64,000 nt of DNA, from NCBI GenBank assembly GCA_004335835.1, contig RWJK01001684.1, positions 1 to 64,000 on the forward strand, read 5' to 3'. The position numbers and the translations under genes were made by a program. Within the stretch, counting starts at the first letter, position 1. The number at the start of each line of letters is the position of its first letter. The notes under the pieces were generated by a model, which saw only the letters and a list, made by a program, of their open reading frames with translations, ran no database searches and was not told where the DNA came from. Positions 10,306-21,866 of this stretch are shown here, in pieces. This stretch comes from Scenedesmus sp. ARA3. Taxonomy: Eukaryota > Chlorophyta > Chlorophyceae > Sphaeropleales > Scenedesmaceae.

Positions 10306-13300
10306 TCATGCAAAGGCAAACGGCAGCCCAAAGGCTGGCTTCCTTTGCTGCTGCTGCTGCGGCTGCTGCTGCTGCTGCTGCTGTGGTGGCGGCTGCTGCC
10401 CTCCCTTCAGGCGAGCCAGCTCTGCTGCAAACGCCGCCTTTTCTTTCTCCAGTGCTGCTCGCTCCTCATCAATCTGCTTGCGCAGAGCCTCTCCCTCCTG
10501 CAAGCAGAGTCGGCCGCAGTGAGCAGCAGCACAGGTACTGTTATGGTCAAAGTGACGGTCAAAGGTTGACGCCACAGTATGCATCACCATAGCTACTGTC
10601 AAAGTGCGTCGATACAGAGTTTACATACATGCAAGCATTGGACTGAAGCTGCAGCTGCCAACTGGCGTCGAGTGTAATGTGCGGAGGCTGTCCCTGCTGT
10701 CTGGCAGAGTCTGCAAGCATGGAGTTAGCCCATAGCAGTTTGCAGTGACACTGTCTGCATCAGCTGGACAGCCGTTTGTGCTGCCGGCAGCATACATGTT
10801 GATCTTTTCATTTACGTCTTTCATGATGCCATGCTCCAGTCTCAGCAGCAGCTCCTGCACTCCTGGAGTGTGCAGCTCACAGCTTAGCAAGTTGCCAGTG
10901 GCAACTTGCTGCGGTACTGGCATCTTTTCGGCTGATACAGTACATGTCCTGCAAGTAACCTGCTTGAAACCTGCTGTAGCACACCAGTGCCACCTTGGCC
11001 CATGCAGCTGCCACAGGCTTTGCTGTTAACCAATATGTATCACAATGCTACAAGTCAAAGTACTGCCGGTAAATACAACTGTCACACCCGCCAACTGCTG
11101 TATCGCACCAGTGCCACTGCCTTGCCCTCCACCCTGCTGGTGGTCTCTTTGCAGCTGGTCAGCACCACCTGCAGCAGGAGCAGCACACACCACGGCAGCA
11201 GGCAAAGTCAGTAAATACCAAGACACACGACCAGACTGTCTGTTGTCCCTCGGTGCCTCTTTGCAACTGGTCAGCACCACCTGCAGCGGGAGCAGCACAC
11301 ACCACGGCAGCAGATCAAGTCAGAAGGACAGTCATCATGCAGGGCCGGTGGCGTTGATTCTATGGCTTGATGGGTAACATAATGATGATGATGACTCATC
11401 ATGCTGAGGGACATTGTGCAGCACACTTCTTTTGCGAGGGGATAGTTACATGTGGGTCCTGGCACCATCAATGGTGGTTAAGATAAATGGTATATGGCGC
11501 GGACACCGCCCCCAGCAGGCATGAGCTGGTGCTGACATACTCCATGTCTCAGCAAACTAGTAGTGCACGGCATTTACCCACCTGTGTCGGCTGCGCATAC
11601 TCCATGGCCATGCCCATGTTAGCAGATGCCCATACGCAAAGCATGCGCTGCATTCATCGTAACATAAAGTACAAAAGTGCACCCACCTGCGTCGGCTGCG
11701 CATACTTTATGGCCACGCCCATGCTGGCAGTCTCCAGACGCATGCAAGCAGAGCATGCGCAAGCTGCACCACATTCAATGCAGCATAGCATACCACACCA
11801 ACCATACAGTCAATGTACTACATTATAGTATAACTTGTCAATTTCACATCTATTGTCGCCTACCTGTGTCGGCTGCGCGTACTTCATGGCTACACCCATG
11901 TTGGCGATGCCCTCAACAGTGTCGCAGCTCTCAGCTGTCACGGCAGCCACCTGACACGGCGGCAGCAGCAGCAGCAGCAGCATGAGTCAAAACAAGAGCA
12001 GCAACCACAGCTTGGGTCAGAACATAATCAGTGCCGCAGCTCGCAGCCATCACAACAGCATGTTGTTTACACGATGCGCACAGAGAGGTTTGGGTGTGCT
12101 CAAAGCACTCTCGCAGTACCTCCAGTACATAATCATTTTGGGCAGTCAGACTGCAACGCAACGGGCTCCACTAAGCGGTACCGACCTGCTCCTGTGCTTG
12201 GGAGTTCTCATACGCACACCCCGTCCCGTTGCAGCAAAGTACCTCAACGTAAGATTTACAACACATGCAACTGGTCTTTTGCTGTTCACTTTCTCACCTG
12301 CTCCCCGTACTGGTAGTTCATCACGTCCACGGTGGCGCTGCGCGCACCCTGCCAGGCGCTGCCCGCGGCATCCAGCACCGCATCACGCACAGCAGCAATG
12401 TCCTGCACAGACAGATTCAACGGCAGCATCGGTGTCATCATCATCAACAGCAGCAGCTCAACTATGGCCTGCTGCCTCAGCCTGTGAGACTGCCAGCCAA
12501 AACATAAGTGAGCGGCCAGCACTTGCAGTGACAAGCATTCAGCAAGGAGCCGGCCGTTGATGAGCTGTGCAGCGCCAGCAGTACGGTGGGCAGCGTGCAT
12601 GTTAAGTTGGAAAGCCTCACGACAACGCACGGCTGCTGGCCGCCGCCTCACACTCAACAAGCAGCATCGTAGCGTTAGAATCAGGTGTGGCACCAGCGTC
12701 TCAACGCAAGAAGCGTCAGCAAGAGAGCGGTGGCTTCCCAGCAATGCAGCATCAAGAAGAGGAATGTGACTGGCATCAAACAACAACATGATCAAGCCCC
12801 AAAAAACCCTGCCACGCCTCACCCTCAGCAGCTCCATGCCAATGCCTCCCACTGCTGCCAGCGGCGCCGCCACCTTGCCGCCGCCGCCGCTGCTGCTGCC
12901 GCTGCCGCCTTTGTCGCCGTCCTTCTTGCCTGCTGCTGATGACACCGTCTGCACAAGCGTACTGCCAATCTCGACGGTGGCAGCCTGCATGCCTGTGGCT
13001 ACGCCTTTGGCCACTGCTGCGCCTGCTGCGGCGGCTTGCTTGGTCTTGCCGATCCTGCAGCAGCGGCAGCGGCAGCGGCAGCGGCAGCAGCAGCAGCAGC
13101 TCACTTGTCGCGCATGTCGGGGCTGACCTCCACGGGCTTCTCAGCCGGCTTTAGCAGCGGTTACCAGACAGGACTCATAATAGTAATCCTCGCCTGAGAT
13201 TACTCACTTGTCACGCACGTCAGGGTTGGCCTCCACGGGCTTCTCAGCCGGCTTCTGCAGCGCTTACCAGACTGGACAAAAGGTAGTAATCCTCAAATAT

Positions 13301-14422
13301 GATTACTCACTTGTCGCGCACGTCGGGGCTGACCTCAACGGGCTTCTCAGCCGGCTTTGGCGCGTACTTTTTGTGCATCTCGGCAGCCGCCAGGAATGCA
13401 TGGTTCGCCGCGTCACCCGCCTGCTTGAGCAGCATCTGTGTGTCCTCCGCGCCCTTGCGCAGGATCTCATTGATCTGCAGTGGCAGCAGCAGCAGTAGCA
13501 ACAATATAAGGTGTAGTTAGTGATATGGTGAGCTATGGTCATGTGATCAACATGCCGACAACATTCCTTGTGCTGCATCCAACATCACGCTCGCCGTCCT
13601 TGGAACTGTTTTCTGGTATCGCCAAGTTAATATCCTCGACACCAACCCTGACTGCTTAAGTAACAATGTAACAAAACAAGACGTCACGTGCTCACCACTT
13701 TGGGGTCGATCTGCGGAATGGCCTGGTTGAAGAGCATGGCGTTGTACTCGACACCACCCGTGACTGCACATGTAACATTGTAACATTGTAACAATGTAAC
13801 ACATCACGTGCTCACCACTTTTGGGTCGATCTGTGGAATGGCCAGGTTCAAGGGCATCGCGTTCTTCTTGACATTCCTGCTCACGTGCATCACGCTCAGC
13901 TTGCCCAGCACCTGCTCCAGCACCTCCAGCTCATGTGCAGGATGCGCTGCAGAAAGAATGCAGAAATGTACAGAGGCAGTGCAGCGCAGCGTGTTTGAGC
14001 TTGTGGACGTGGGTTACAAAGCAAGCAGCACCTGCTGCAGCACCTCCAGCTGAGTCTGGGTGCGCTGCGGCAGCAGCAGCAGTGTAAAACAGCACATGGC
14101 AATCAGGTGTGTTTGTGCATCACGCTCAGCTTGCCCAGCACCTGCTCCAGCACCTCCAGCTCGTGAGCAGGGTGCGCTGCAACACAATACAATAGCAATC
14201 AAAGCAGTGCAGCACACATGTGATGACAGTTTAAAACCTGGCTTCAGCATGACATCACAAGCAGCACCTGCTCCAACACCTCCAGCTCGTGAGCAGGATG
14301 CGCTGCAAATATCACAGCAGTGCAGTACAAAGTGTCAGGACAATGAATTTCTGCTTGCAGTCGTCAGGGCAAGCAGGCCTTGCTTCAACACCTCCAGCTG
14401 AGCCGGGTGCGCTGCGGCGGAC

Positions 14423-14464
<42 letters not shown>

Positions 14465-16382
14465 GCGTACACGAGCTATTTGGTGCTGAGGCTGAGGATG
14501 CTGAGGCTGAGGATGAAACTCGTCCCGGCAGGCTCACTGTGAAATACACCATGTCATAAGACATATACTAACGCAATTGAAACTCACTGCGCTTGAAGAT
14601 GACGCAGTAGAAGGTGTCATTGTCACCCTCCAGCACGCCGCTGAAGATGAAGGTGGGCTCGGCAGCATCACTGTGTCACACAACATGTTGTGTCTGACAT
14701 GATAACACCAACCACTCACTGCGTTTGAAGATAACGCAGTAGAAGGTGTCATTATCACCCTCCAACACTCCACTGAAGATGAAGGTGGGCTCCGCAGCGT
14801 CGCTCAGGCTGCGCATGGTGTGACTGCCCATGGACAGCCGCCACTGCGTCGTTCCAACCTGCACACAGACAGGAATGACATACGCATGATCTTAGATGAT
14901 TTGAAACAGTATATTAACGCAGTACATTGCGTCGCTCAGGCTGCGCATGGTGTGGCTGCCCATGGACAGCCGCCACTGCGTCGTTCCAACCTGCAGGCGC
15001 AGGAATTACGTAGGGGTATTAGTAGTTGTCAGCTGAGGTTGTGAGTCAAGTACTGAGGTGTGTCACTGAGGCTGAGCATGGTGTGGCTGCCCATGGACAG
15101 CCGCCACTGCGTGGTGCCGACCTGCACACGTAGGGGTGAAACGTACGTAATGATGGATGTTAAGTAAGACAGTATCAAGTACATGGTGCGTCACTGAGGC
15201 TGTGCATGGTGTGGCTGCCCATGGACAGCCGCCACTGCGTGGTGCCGACCTGCACATGCAGCAACCGAAAGCCAGCAACGCCAGCAGCACAGATGACATA
15301 TGGTATGTTCTGTGCTGTTGCTTAGAGCATGTTGAGGGACGCTGCTGCTGGTAGCCATAGCTGACATGGATGACCAGTGCAGAGTTCAATACTTTGTCAA
15401 CACTGTTGACGATGGGTTTAACACACATTCTACACCAAGTTGCATGTATTCTGCATCTCACAATGCTTGCGAGCCTCACCTGCAGCAGCGCTGAAAGCAT
15501 GGGGTACTGCCGTGTTGCTGTTGCTGTGTAGACCTCAAGTGGGGCAGCCTCCTGCAGCTTGGTGCGCTTGGCACCGTTCACCTGCACAGCCATGCAGAAA
15601 TGTGCATGTACATGTTGGCAAAGGTCAGCAGATGTTGGCAAACATGCTATTGGGATGTTTGGGTTTTATGCTAGCAGATGCTGTACACCTCCAGTGGCTC
15701 TTCCTGCAGTTTGGTGCGCTTGGCGCCATTCGCCTGCACAGCCGAGCAGTACATTTCAACAGCCAACAGCAGATGTTGTTGGCAATAATGTTGTAAGATT
15801 GTGTTGGGTTATGCTAGCAGATGCGGGCAGCAGAGGGCAGCGTCAGCATCAGCTATAGCGTACGCGCGGTGAGTTGTCCAAACAACTGCTGTGGGCCTGG
15901 AGTTTCCACGCGGCAACACATTCTCAAGGTGAGCAGCTATGCATTTGCCACGGTCCTTCTGGATTCTGGAGCCGTTTATTTGTTCGTCATTTCGCATTCG
16001 TCCATGCTGGCACGTCATGACTGAACTGATTAGTTCTGTGCAGAGCCGCAGTGTCAGGCAGTGATGACGAGGGAGGTGAAGTAGGTGCTAGGTTGTCTGC
16101 ACACTGGATGTGTTGGCACTGCCTGCCTGGACATCATAAGGCTCACTGCATCAGGCTGCTGATGCATGCTTACTCTACGCATGCAGCAGCACTACTGCTG
16201 CATGTAGCACTACATATGCATGCAGCGGCTGGCGCCAGCACTGCAACGGATGAATGTTTTGTAAATGAGGTCTAACGCGTTTTTGCCGGGTTTCAAGCAC
16301 GAATGGGGCTGCTCAGCAGTGCTGCACGCACCTGCCACAGCTCCACTGGGCCAGCACTGACGAGCTTGTTTGCTGGGTCCAT
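10306..16382 (-). CDS. Senescence/spartin-domain protein
   Basis: Eleven exons join in phase to 440 residues: 16332-16382, 15480-15581, 14720-14858, 13816-13946, 13311-13474, 12823-13054, 12298-12402, 11864-11950, 11088-11168, 10816-10854 and 10306-10497. It starts MDPANKLVSAGPVELWQ. Early exons (TTQWRLSMGSHTM, FIFSGVLEGDNDTFYCVIF) resemble the N-terminal region of plant senescence/dehydration-associated proteins. The middle (IGKTKQAAAAGAAVAKGVA, AAVRDAVLDAAGSAWQG, DVMNYQYGEQ) matches the Ala/Gly-rich Senescence domain, thought to bind lipid membranes. The C terminus is a charged coiled coil (EEERAALEKEK-like) with a Gln tract. Introns 2-5, 8 and 9 hold exon-edge copies. The two short exons at 10816 and 11088 are the least certain. 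The role is likely membrane or lipid-droplet association under stress (family inference). Confidence 0.72.
11250..11286 (-). repeat. Copy of a senescence-gene exon start (VVLTSCKE)
   Basis: The acceptor side of exon 11088-11168 is duplicated here with its CTGCAG acceptor and preceding intron. The copy diverges after VVLTSCKEAP. Confidence 0.75.
11578..11735 (-). repeat. Two donor-side copies of exon 11864-11950
   Basis: MGVAMKYAQPTQ plus the GTAGG donor recurs as MGMAMEYAQPTQ (about 11580-11618) and MGVAIKYAQPTQ (about 11690-11730), in the intron following the real exon. Confidence 0.8.
13105..13265 (-). repeat. Two donor-side copies of exon 13311-13474
   Basis: The exon end KPAEKPVEVSPDVRDK with its GTGAGT donor recurs at about 13205-13262 and 13105-13150, spaced about 105 bases. 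Confidence 0.85.
13685..14415 (-). repeat. Copies of exon 13816-13946 on both sides
   Basis: One donor-side copy (NAMLFNQAIPQIDPKVV) lies at about 13690-13750, after the real exon. Four acceptor-side copies of AHPAHELEVLEQVL lie at about 14030-14075, 14118-14182, 14262-14312 and 14380-14412, before it. A (CAG)n run at 14427-14463 sits beyond the last copy. Confidence 0.85.
14575..15255 (-). repeat. Copies of exon 14720-14858 on both sides
   Basis: A donor-side copy (FIFSGVLEGDNDTFYCVIFKR) lies at about 14578-14675. Three acceptor-side copies (VGTTQWRLSMGSHTM) lie at about 14932-14992, 15060-15123 and 15185-15252, spaced about 125 bases. Confidence 0.88.
15685..15740 (-). repeat. Acceptor-side copy of exon 15480-15581
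   Basis: NGAKRTKLQE followed by PLEVY recurs with the upstream GCCTGCACAGCC-like intron end (plus-strand sense), about 155 bases before the real exon. Confidence 0.8.
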
Positions 16383-18540
16383 GGCGGGATTTGTACCTTG
16401 GTTAGCTGCTTATAAAACTTTTGCGAAGACGGCGTAGCTTCGCTGTGTGTGGTGCAAGCACGGTGGTGCTGCCCGGAATCACTCGCACACGCTCCGACAG
16501 CACTCCCGCGAAACAGGTACTTCTAGCAGCAGTAAAGCACGTAGTCAGTATGTACAAGCGGCATTGCACTACTCTCGACATGCAGCACAGCACTTGCTGC
16601 CGTTTGCCACCCGCTCACGGTTGAATCAGCTTGTGGAGGGCAGCCATCGCGCCTGATGCCCTTGCCATCAAGCCAGCCATTTAACAAACAGATTTGAAGC
16701 ATGCAAGCTGTGATACACGCACCGACCACACCCGCGAGCCTCCCGGTTCCCGCCGGGCCGGGATGAGTTGGAGCAACCCACAGCTACATCACACGTGCAC
16801 CTGCCACATCTGTTCTGCCACCATCGCAAGCACACGCCCGCTGTCATTGCAGTGCATGCGCGCATTTGTTCATTCAGAACCATCTCACTGTCAACAACTG
16901 GAGCCGCTCCACCTGGCAATCATGAGCATGGCAGCTGCAAGCAGCGCGCTGTGTTGCCACCTGCTGCCAGCACAGCACGCGGCTGTCAGTATGAGTGAGT
17001 CGAGTGCAGGATGCCACCAGCATGTGGGTAGGATGCATGTTATGGTCACTGCCGCTGCCCATGCCTCAGACCCAGAAACAGCGTGCCGCCATGCCATGCT
17101 GCAACAAGCAGCCGTGCAGCACTAGCTGTCTGCTGCTCAAGAGTGCAGGCCTGTACCACTGTTTAGCAGACATTCAAAAGTCTGAAGGGACGGTAGCACA
17201 TGTTAAAATGGAAACAGAGTGCAATGGCATCACCGTGAGCGCTTTGATGCGCCTCGTCCTGGCCAGTGCAACGTTGCACATGGTTCAAACTTCTGCCAGA
17301 ACTTCAATAAACCAGACAACAGCTCTCCTGCCCTGCTGAAGCAAAACAGCTGAATGTAAGGCAAGCATCAGCATTACCCAAACGGTGCCTCTGCAGAGCC
17401 GCCACCCCATGAAATGACAAGTAACATAACATGTAACAACATGGTCACACTGCAGGATGACAACGGAGCCATTGGCTGGCAGCCAGGTTAGTCTCCTCTT
17501 GCAGCTGACAATGCATTTGCTGCCCTTTGCGATGCGTCACCGGGGCAGCCTGTTGAAATTAACCACAAACAAGATCATGTTTGCAGCAGAGCAGCAGCAG
17601 GATCAGGCTACAAACACACCACAACCATCTGTTTGCACATGGCTCGCTGTTTGCACATGCAGGGAGCATGAGCATTCTGGGTAGTGCAGTGTGACTGTGC
17701 ATAAGGCCTGCACATTGTGGGCCAGAAAGCAGAATACATACAAGCTGCCTCGAGGCAGCATGAAAGCAGGCCATGCCCCAAACACCTGTACACGAATGCT
17801 CTTGAATACAACACTGCAAGGCACAGCACACTGGACACACGGATCACCAAGAACAAACAGCAGCAGATGCCACCATGCATGCGTAGCAGTAGCATGAGGC
17901 AGCTGCACATGTGCAGCAATGTGCTTAGGCAACAGCAGGCGCGTCACTTGCAAGTGCACTCATGGATGGTCATGGCAGCTGAGGTGTTGCTTTTGCTGCA
18001 GCTGCGGAAGTGCAGTAATGCCTGTTTGGCTGGCAGTGCAATACAGTAGGCCTTGCACAGCACCCTCATACATGCATGCCCTTCCATGTGCAGTGTGCAC
18101 CAGAAACATCGCCTGTGCATGCCTGTGTGTTTGAGCTGCTTACATGCCTATGTACATGGTGCTGCTGGCTGGCAGTGCAATACAGTCGGCTGTGCCCATC
18201 ACCGCCAGACATGCGTGCCCTTGAATATGTGGGCACACACAGGAATACAACAGGCACCCGTGCCTGCATATGGTTGTGTGCATGCAAACTGCATACAAGC
18301 ATATGTACAAAGTGCAACTGCTGCAGATGCCTTGTGCCGTGCCATGAAACTTTTTGTACGTCACAGCCAGCTGTCATGGGCAGCAGCAGACGGTAAAACC
18401 AACAGCGCATTCATTCCATAGCTTCCTGCACACCACCATGGCTGCACAGTTCACCAGCATCAACAGCGCGTCAAAACCTGCTGCAGCCCTCGTTTGTGTC
18501 AGCTTGTGAGCAGTGTGGCATCATCATGCAGCAACAGTAG
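16383..18540. other. Intergenic, no supported gene
   Basis: No coding exon chain was found. A two-copy repeat (GGCTGGCAGTGCAATACAGT at about 18027 and 18168, with similar flanks) is present. The promoter of the senescence-domain gene should be in the first part; an AT-rich TTATAAAA at 16410-16417 lies close upstream of its start, but its spacing is too short to be a convincing TATA box. Confidence 0.4.
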
Positions 18541-18544
18541 CAGC

Positions 18545-18940
18545 AGCTGCCGCTGACACGCAGCACAGCACTTTATCGCCGCTTGATGGCTGTGCTGCTA
18601 CCTGCAAAGGCAGCCGCCAGGTATGCACACCTGCTTGCTGCCGCTGCTGCTGCTGCTGCTGCTCCAGGCCAGCTGCCATGTGCCCAGCTGCTCACATACT
18701 ATGCGCAAACATCAAACAGCCCACACACCAGCAGCGAACCATTTCATAAAGCCCACACACACGTGTCTTCTACCTTTTGCAGCACCAGTAGCAGCAGCTG
18801 CCGCTAACACACAGCACAGCGCGCTATCGCCGCCTGGTGACTTTGCTGCCACCTGCAAATGCAGCCGCCAGGTATGCTGCCGCACTCGCATGTGGCCCAA
18901 CCTGCTTGCTGCCGCTGCTGCTGCAGCTGCTGCTCCAGGC
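18545..18940 (-). repeat. Two copies of the hydrolase C-terminal tail
   Basis: The end of the hydrolase gene (KQVGPHARAAAYLAAAFAG, real copy 19100-19195) recurs at about 18835-18910 (KQVGPHASAAAYLAAAFAG) and, more decayed, at about 18580-18660. The sequence between the copies is also repeated, giving a unit of about 260 bases beyond the stop codon. Confidence 0.85.
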
Positions 18941-19099
18941 CCAGCTGCTGTGCGCCCAACTGCCCACTACAGATATTACGCGCAGACATCGAACAGCCCA
19001 CACACCAGCAGCAAACCCGTTCATACAGCCCACACATGCGTGTCTTCTGCCTTTTGCAGCACCAGTAGCAGCAGCTGCCGCTGACACGCAGGACATCGC

Positions 19100-21176
19100 T
19101 TATCGCCACTTGATAACTCTGCTGCTACCTGCAAAGGCAGCTGCCAGGTATGCTGCCGCACGCGCATGCGGCCCAACCTGCTTGCTGCCGCTGCCCCGCG
19201 GACTTAGATCTGACCCATCATCCTGCTGCTGCTGCTGCTGCTGCAGCCGGTCCTCGGACAAGCTGTCCGAGGTTTCTTCCGCATCTGATCCAGAGCAACA
19301 GCTGCTCAAGGGTCCCCTGGGTGACACTGCTGCCGCCGCCGCCGCCGCTGCTGCTGCTGCTGCTGCTGCTGTAGGGCTGCTGGGGTCCTTAGGGGAGCCA
19401 GATGGCATCTGCACCATCTGCAGGAACAGCAGCAGGTGGTGCAGCAGCGGTGATACATATGAGGGATTGTTGATGCTGTTGAGAACCTGAGATTGCATGT
19501 GACAAATTTGCTGTTTAATTGACATGCAAGAGCGTAGAGATGCGGCACAGAACTGTCTGTGTCTGGCACAGCATAAGGCAGCACGGTAGACTGACATAAG
19601 TTTGCTGTGTCACTGAACCACAGACAACCAATTTGTGCTTTTGAACCCCAAAACCCCACCTCTGCAATGTGGCTGAGGATGGTGCCCTGCTAGGCTGGTG
19701 ACAACAGGAAGTCTGCATGGTGCATTGCCCTTGGCAAGTAGCTAAATCACAGGAAACCAAAAACACTTGTTTCCTACTAAACCATAGGAAAGTAAACCAC
19801 GTGCTGAGCCCCAAACCGCACATCTGCAATGTGGCTGAGGATGGTGTCCTGCCAGGTGGGTCAGAACAAGAAGTCCGCATGCACTGCCCCACACCCAGCT
19901 AAACCACATAAAACCACAACCACACTGTACCCTGTTTCTAAATAAATCACAGGCAAGTAAAGCGCACGCAGAGCCCTAAAACCCCACCTCTGCTACATGG
20001 CTGAGGATTGCGTCCTGCCATGCAGGTTACAACAGGAAGCCTGCGTGGTGCATAGCCCCGCACCCAACCAACCCACAGTTGCCTAACCGCACTATGCGCC
20101 GTAAACCCTGTGTCAAACTAAACCTCGCTCTGAGGCCTAAAACCCCACCTCTGCCACGTGGCTGAGGATGGTGTCCTGCCAGGCGGGCGAGAAGAGGAAG
20201 TCTGCGTGGTGCATGGTGGGGTGGTGCATGATGCGCGCGGCTGGCACGTCGTGGGTCAGCATGGCTGCCACGTGCTGCACTGGCACCAGGTCATCCTGCA
20301 GCAGCAGAGATCAAGGAGACATCGCAGCACCAAACATACAGACGTGATTACAAAAGAGGCTTGTCAAAGTCTAGCATGGCTGCCACATGCTGCACTGGCA
20401 CCAAGTCATCCTGCAAAGGGATGACACCAAGGGCGGTTATGGCAGTCAGGGGGGTTGTGTGTGATACAGGCACGGCCCGTCGTGGGTCAGCATGGCTGCT
20501 ACGTGCTGCACCGGCACCAGGTCATCCTGCAGCAGTAGAGTGCAAGCAAACGTTGCGGCATTTAATGTATAGACGTTATTGAGGAAGGGAAGGAGCCCGG
20601 CAGCATGGCTGCTACATGCTGCACCGGCACTAAGTCATCCTGCAGCAGCAGAGATCAAGGAGACAGTGCAGCACCAAACGTGGACACAAAAGAGAGTTTT
20701 TGAAGTCTAGCAAGATGGCGGGGTGCTGCACCGGCACCAAGTCATCCTGCAAAGGGATGGCACCAAGGGCAGTTGGGGCAGTTGGGGGTTTGGGTGTGCA
20801 ACAGCTATGGCACGTCGTGGGTCAGCATGGCTGGCACGTGCTGCACAGGCACCAGGTCATCCTGCAAAGGGATGACATCAAACATAGTTTGGGCAGCTGA
20901 GAAAAGGAGACAGGTGATGCGAGTAAGTATGGCAAGATCAGCAGCATGGCTGCCACGTGCTGCACCGGCACCAGGTCATCCTGCAGCAGTAGCGTGCAAG
21001 GAGGTGCAATAATTATAACCAATCAGGCACAAGGCTGGATGATCAACACACAGTCACGCCAGATGACTACCGTCAGCTGTCTGTAAGCATCCGCTGCACA
21101 CAGTCTTTTCAAGAAGCAGCACGCACCTTGTCACCCAGCACGAACAGCGAGCGCTGCGGCACCTCGTCAGGCCACT

Positions 21177-21267
<91 letters not shown>

Positions 21268-21821
21268 CAGTAGCAGCAGCAGCAGCAGGTGTATGATTGT
21301 GCTGCAGCCTTGTATTCCAGGTGCGCATGAGACCTGTAAGAGGATGAGCTACATGAAAGCATTGCACCAAGAATGGGCAATGCACATATGCATGCACATA
21401 ATCTCATACTGCAGTGCTGCAAAGCAGACCTGTGACACAAAGTAACATGTTACATGTTATCTTCTTGAAGTGTTACGTATCGTTTCATGCTGCGGCAGTG
21501 CTGATCAGATCTGGCAGCGCTCAACCACCAACTCCTCACCATGTTGACAGCCGAAAATCAAGCAGCTATGCCTCAACAACACTCTTGTGCTGCACTGAGG
21601 CAGTGCCACATTTTATAGGGGGCATTATTCTGCCCTGTGCCTGCACAGATTCCAACAATCAACTCCTCACCATGTTGACATCAGTCCAGAAGAAATTCCT
21701 GCTGACGCTGGTTGCTGTGTGGATGTCTCGCGCGATGAGCCAGGTAATGAGGCCGGTGGTGGAGCGCGCAGGAGAGTACACAAAGTTGGAGATGAGGTGC
21801 CCGCTCCACTGCAACGTGCAG

Positions 21822-21866
<45 letters not shown>

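Noticed and set aside
16405..16420. TTATAAAA as a TATA box for the senescence gene
   Set aside because: It is only about 30 bases from the start codon, leaving almost no 5' untranslated region.
21128..21445. Plus-strand poly-Ser frame
   Set aside because: It is produced by the (CAG)n tract, which is the (CTG)n acceptor tract of a minus-strand intron.
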